This document shows positions 7,748 through 9,113 of a DNA stretch of 9,113 nt, in pieces. The translations under genes and the position numbers were made by a program. The stretch's first letter is position 1; the number at the start of each line of letters is the position of its first letter. The notes beneath the pieces are model-generated. The model did not search any database and was not told where the DNA came from. It worked only from the letters and a program-made list of their open reading frames with translations. Source of the DNA: Hallerella sp964501065 (GTDB lineage: Bacteria; Fibrobacterota; Fibrobacteria; Fibrobacterales; Fibrobacteraceae). The DNA is taken from the NCBI GenBank assembly GCA_964501065.1, contig CAZCRF010000077.1, positions 1-9,113 of the forward strand. Reading direction: 5' to 3'.

Positions 7748-7765
7748 GTGGAAGCTCCACTTTTT
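7748..7765 (+). other. Small GTGGA/TCCAC hairpin with T5 tail
   Basis: GTGGA, a 3-base loop and TCCAC are followed by five T on the plus strand. The stem is only 5 bp. It sits between the methyltransferase motif X piece and the 49-bp repeat copy. It may be part of the same repeat element, which cannot be checked because the left copy is cut by the window edge. Confidence 0.3.
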
Positions 7766-7779
7766 GTTTGCGGCCCAAA

Positions 7780-7828
7780 AACGGCGAGTTCTCCGGACCC
7801 TTTTGATTTTACAGAAAGAAATTTACAC
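7780..7828 (+). repeat. 49-bp dispersed direct repeat, right copy
   Basis: Identical over 49 bases to positions 1-49. It separates the two methyltransferase relics: the motif I/IV frame ends at 7831, three bases from the repeat edge, and motif X lies on the other side. Its right end thus coincides with a gene breakpoint, as it does at the helicase. Confidence 0.88.
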
Positions 7829-7830
7829 CT

Positions 7831-7983
7831 TCAGAGATTCTTCCCCGCGATAGACCCACTCTGGCACGGGACGCCCGTCATCAAATCGAGCTTCGGCAAA
7901 TTTTCAATTTTCATGAAATTCTCCAAATTTTGCAAGGCGAGTCGAAAGCCGCCGATTCCACCTTTTCTTCAAACGAAACTCAT
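7831..7983 (-). pseudogene. DNA cytosine-5 methyltransferase relic, motifs I and IV
   Basis: On the minus strand an ATG at 7983 gives MSFV, a TGA (7969-7971), then RKG, then GIGGFRLALQNL. The last part is the body of motif I (normally DLFxGIGGFRLA), which binds SAM. About 15 residues later the same frame reads DLMTGVPCQSGSIAGK, the motif IV region with the catalytic Pro-Cys-Gln. It stops at TGA 7831-7833. In a working enzyme motifs I and IV are separated by roughly 60-70 residues containing motifs II and III, so an internal deletion has occurred. The DLFx box is replaced by a stop and RKG with no change in length. With two disabling changes and nothing after motif IV, this cannot be functional. 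It belongs with the motif X piece at 7604-7702. Confidence 0.75.
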
Positions 7984-8027
7984 CGCAAATAAAATTTCCA
8001 CGTTGCTCTTCGGCAATTTCCTTTTTG

Positions 8028-8033
8028 TATATT
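8028..8033 (+). promoter_or_regulatory. Possible -10 element of the DprA-like gene
   Basis: TATATT in the context TTGTATATTTC lies 56 bases before the ATG at 8090. A TTGCTC at 8003-8008 could be a -35, but its 19-base spacing is long. Weak support. Confidence 0.25.
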
Positions 8034-8089
8034 TCTTTTCAAAGCGTTCCGTAGATTCCCTATGGCAACGCATTTTTTTTGAGGTATGT

Positions 8090-8575
8090 ATGAAATCGGA
8101 CAATACGCCGTATCACATTTTCGTCGGCAACGAAGCCCTTTGGGCAGAACCGAAAATTGCCTTCTTTGCATCTCGAAACGCCGGGGAAAAGGAAATGGAG
8201 AAAATCCGCTGCTGGGGACGCAACCAGGCGAAGAACGGGATGTGCCTAGTCGGGGCGTTCCACTCAGATGCAGAAAAGGCGCTCCTCTCTGCAGCCCTGC
8301 GCCACGGCGGAAAAGCCGTCTGGATTTTGGGAAAGTCCATCCCGGAGGTTTTATCCCGAGAAGAAAGCCGAGCATTGGACGAAAACCGCCTGCTCATCAT
8401 CTCGTGCTTTCACCGGGAACATTGCAAAGTTTCCACTTCCCGCTATGCCAACCATTTGTCGGCGATGAATGCGAATGCACTGGTCTTTGCCCACATCTCT
8501 CCCCAAAGCACTCTTTATCCCTTTTACCGCAGACAAGCGGAAAAACGTCCCCAAGACGTCTTCCGGGTGAAATGA
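8090..8575 (+). CDS. DprA/Smf-like SLOG-domain protein
   Basis: This is a compact 161-residue protein resembling the small stand-alone DprA/Smf-like proteins of the SLOG superfamily. Visible elements are GNEALW (13-18), the first Rossmann strand KIAFFASR (22-29), GMCLVGAFHSDAEKALL (50-66) in place of the DprA 'SGgA.GID..AH' stretch, KAVWILGK (75-82) and ENRLLIISCF (98-107), the counterpart of the DprA 'LLSE' strand. The C-terminal part has NHLSAMNANALVFAHIS (121-137), the usual last strand. It lacks the N-terminal SAM and C-terminal winged-helix domains of true DprA. True DprA loads RecA on single-stranded DNA, whereas other SLOG proteins bind or process nucleotides. Which applies here is unknown. 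The ATG at 8090 has GAGG five bases upstream. The frame is open 114 codons further up, but that stretch is the antisense of the methyltransferase relics, so it is not coding here. No partner gene is seen. Confidence 0.75.
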   Translation: MKSDNTPYHIFVGNEALWAEPKIAFFASRNAGEKEMEKIRCWGRNQAKNGMCLVGAFHSDAEKALLSAALRHGGKAVWILGKSIPEVLSREESRALDENRLLIISCFHREHCKVSTSRYANHLSAMNANALVFAHISPQSTLYPFYRRQAEKRPQDVFRVK

Positions 8576-8642
8576 ATTTCCGGTTTCTGCGAAAGCCTCG
8601 CCCCCTCCACCCCTATTCAGTGGTCAGGGTTTAGTTTTTAGT

Positions 8643-8685
8643 TACTAGTGCCACTGCACGGAGGCTCTTGTCCGTCGAACGGACG
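8643..8685 (+). repeat. Degenerate first unit of the 43-bp tandem array
   Basis: The second half (about 8655-8685) matches the 43-bp unit closely, including GGCTCTTG and the dyad GTCCGT-CGA-ACGGAC, while the first half has diverged. It marks the left edge of the array. The 67 bases before it, after the DprA-like stop, hold no gene I can see. Confidence 0.6.
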
Positions 8686-8810
8686 GTTTTGTCGTTGGCA
8701 CGGGCGGCTCTTGCCCGTCGAACGGACAGTTTTGTCGTTGGCACGGGCGGCTCTTGCCCGTCGAACGGACAGTTTTGTCGTTGGCACGGGCGGTTTCCGT
8801 CAAACGGACT
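8686..8810 (+). repeat. 43-bp tandem repeats with internal dyads
   Basis: Two identical 43-bp units (8686-8728 and 8729-8771) are followed by a third (8772-8810) that is shortened in its middle and changed to CCGTCAAACGG. Each full unit holds two small dyads: CGGGC/GCCCG around a 7-base loop, and CCGT-CGA-ACGG. Further variant units occur at 8938-8982 and from 8983. There are no unique spacers and no credible protein frame. The function is unknown. Confidence 0.88.
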
Positions 8811-8902
8811 GTTGGTCGCCAAGCGACCTGTTTCGCCTACCCGGCGTGGGGGAAAGGTAGGGGGCTGCTCAGAGTTACGAAGGCCGCAGCCCCCTTCCTT
8901 TC
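8776..8902 (+). repeat. 127-bp direct repeat, first copy (211-bp period)
   Basis: Identical base for base to 8987-9113. It contains the end of the 43-bp array, the dyad GGTCGC-CAA-GCGACC and the large hairpin 8852-8902. An 84-base non-repeated stretch (8903-8986) separates the copies and itself includes another variant of the 43-bp unit. Confidence 0.92.
8852..8902. repeat. 17-bp inverted repeat (strong hairpin), copy 1
   Basis: The left arm (8852-8868) and right arm (8886-8902) pair over 17 bp with one mismatch, around a 17-base loop. The core is AGGGGGCTGC/GCAGCCCCCT. There is no T-run after it on the plus strand, so a classic terminator is unlikely in that direction. Confidence 0.85.
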
Positions 8903-8986
8903 AACCACCCCCGTGGCCACGTTTAAGTTCAACTAGAACTGTTTTTCGTTGGCACGGGCGGCTTGTGTCCGTCAAACGGACGGTTC

Positions 8987-9113
8987 TGTCGTTGGCACGG
9001 GCGGTTTCCGTCAAACGGACTGTTGGTCGCCAAGCGACCTGTTTCGCCTACCCGGCGTGGGGGAAAGGTAGGGGGCTGCTCAGAGTTACGAAGGCCGCAG
9101 CCCCCTTCCTTTC
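8987..9113 (+). repeat. 127-bp direct repeat, second copy, reaching the window end
   Basis: An exact duplicate of 8776-8902. The identity starts at 8987 (the base before differs) and runs to the last base of the window, so its true length cannot be known. It suggests a tandem array with a 211-bp period that continues outside. Confidence 0.92.
9063..9113. repeat. 17-bp inverted repeat (strong hairpin), copy 2
   Basis: The same hairpin as 8852-8902, displaced by exactly 211 bases and ending at the last base of the window. Confidence 0.85.

Noticed and set aside
1..7828. Composite mobile element bounded by the two 49-bp repeats
   Set aside because: The interval contains core genes including uvrB, and no transposase or integrase is seen. 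Two insertions of a dispersed repeat explain the data more simply.
7748..8089. N-terminal extension of the DprA-like protein by 114 codons
   Set aside because: The stretch overlaps the 49-bp repeat and the antisense of the methyltransferase relics. The GAGG site and protein similarity both begin at 8090.
1..8575. A new defence system formed by the helicase, ADP-ribosylglycohydrolase, radical SAM and DprA-like genes together
   Set aside because: The genes are not in one operon: the helicase and glycohydrolase are convergent with a hairpin between them, uvrB and a lipoprotein intervene, and base composition differs. Nothing in the sequence links them functionally.
8631..8822. 63-codon minus-strand frame in the repeat block
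   Set aside because: It simply translates the 43-bp repeats and has no ribosome site or family resemblance.
8643..9113. CRISPR array
   Set aside because: The 43-bp units abut directly without unique spacers, and no cas gene is present.

Overview
The window looks like chromosomal sequence from a Fibrobacter-type bacterium (phylum Fibrobacterota). This is an inference. It rests on the lipoprotein at 4272-5264, which has a lipobox followed by serine-run spacers as is typical of Fibrobacter secreted proteins, on the AAGGAG-type ribosome sites with AT-rich leaders, and on GC-richer housekeeping genes set in an AT-rich and repeat-rich accessory background.

Layout. (1) 1-1971: a visibly AT-rich plus-strand gene for a UvrD-like superfamily 1 helicase/ATPase. 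It lacks a convincing start, and its frame opens right after a 49-bp repeat copy at the window edge. (2) 2055-7468: five GC-richer genes, all on the minus strand. In transcription order they are uvrB, a serine-spacer lipoprotein, a radical SAM/SPASM-like protein, a small RRM RNA-binding protein and an ADP-ribosylglycohydrolase. Hairpins suggest the block is broken by terminators after the lipoprotein, after the RRM gene and after the glycohydrolase. (3) 7511-7983: scrambled remains of a DNA cytosine-5 methyltransferase on the minus strand. Motif I is joined almost directly to motif IV (PCQ), then comes a second copy of the 49-bp repeat, then a small piece carrying motif X (GNSVSVPVV). (4) 8090-8575: a plus-strand DprA/SLOG-like protein with its own GAGG ribosome site. 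(5) 8643-9113: GC-rich repeat DNA made of exact 43-bp tandem units with small dyads, embedded in a 211-bp periodic block that holds a strong 17-bp hairpin. The block is still running at the window end.

How it fits together. uvrB is nucleotide excision repair housekeeping. The neighbouring minus-strand genes are probably independent cell functions. The accessory material at the two sides (truncated helicase, dead methyltransferase, DprA/SLOG-like gene) reads as the debris of a defence or restriction-modification locus, broken at or next to copies of one dispersed repeat. No intact new multi-gene system is visible. The most informative signals are the methyltransferase relics and the shared 49-bp repeat edge at two gene breakpoints. 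The last 127 bases exactly duplicate an internal 127-base stretch, which suggests the window end is an assembly break inside a tandem array.
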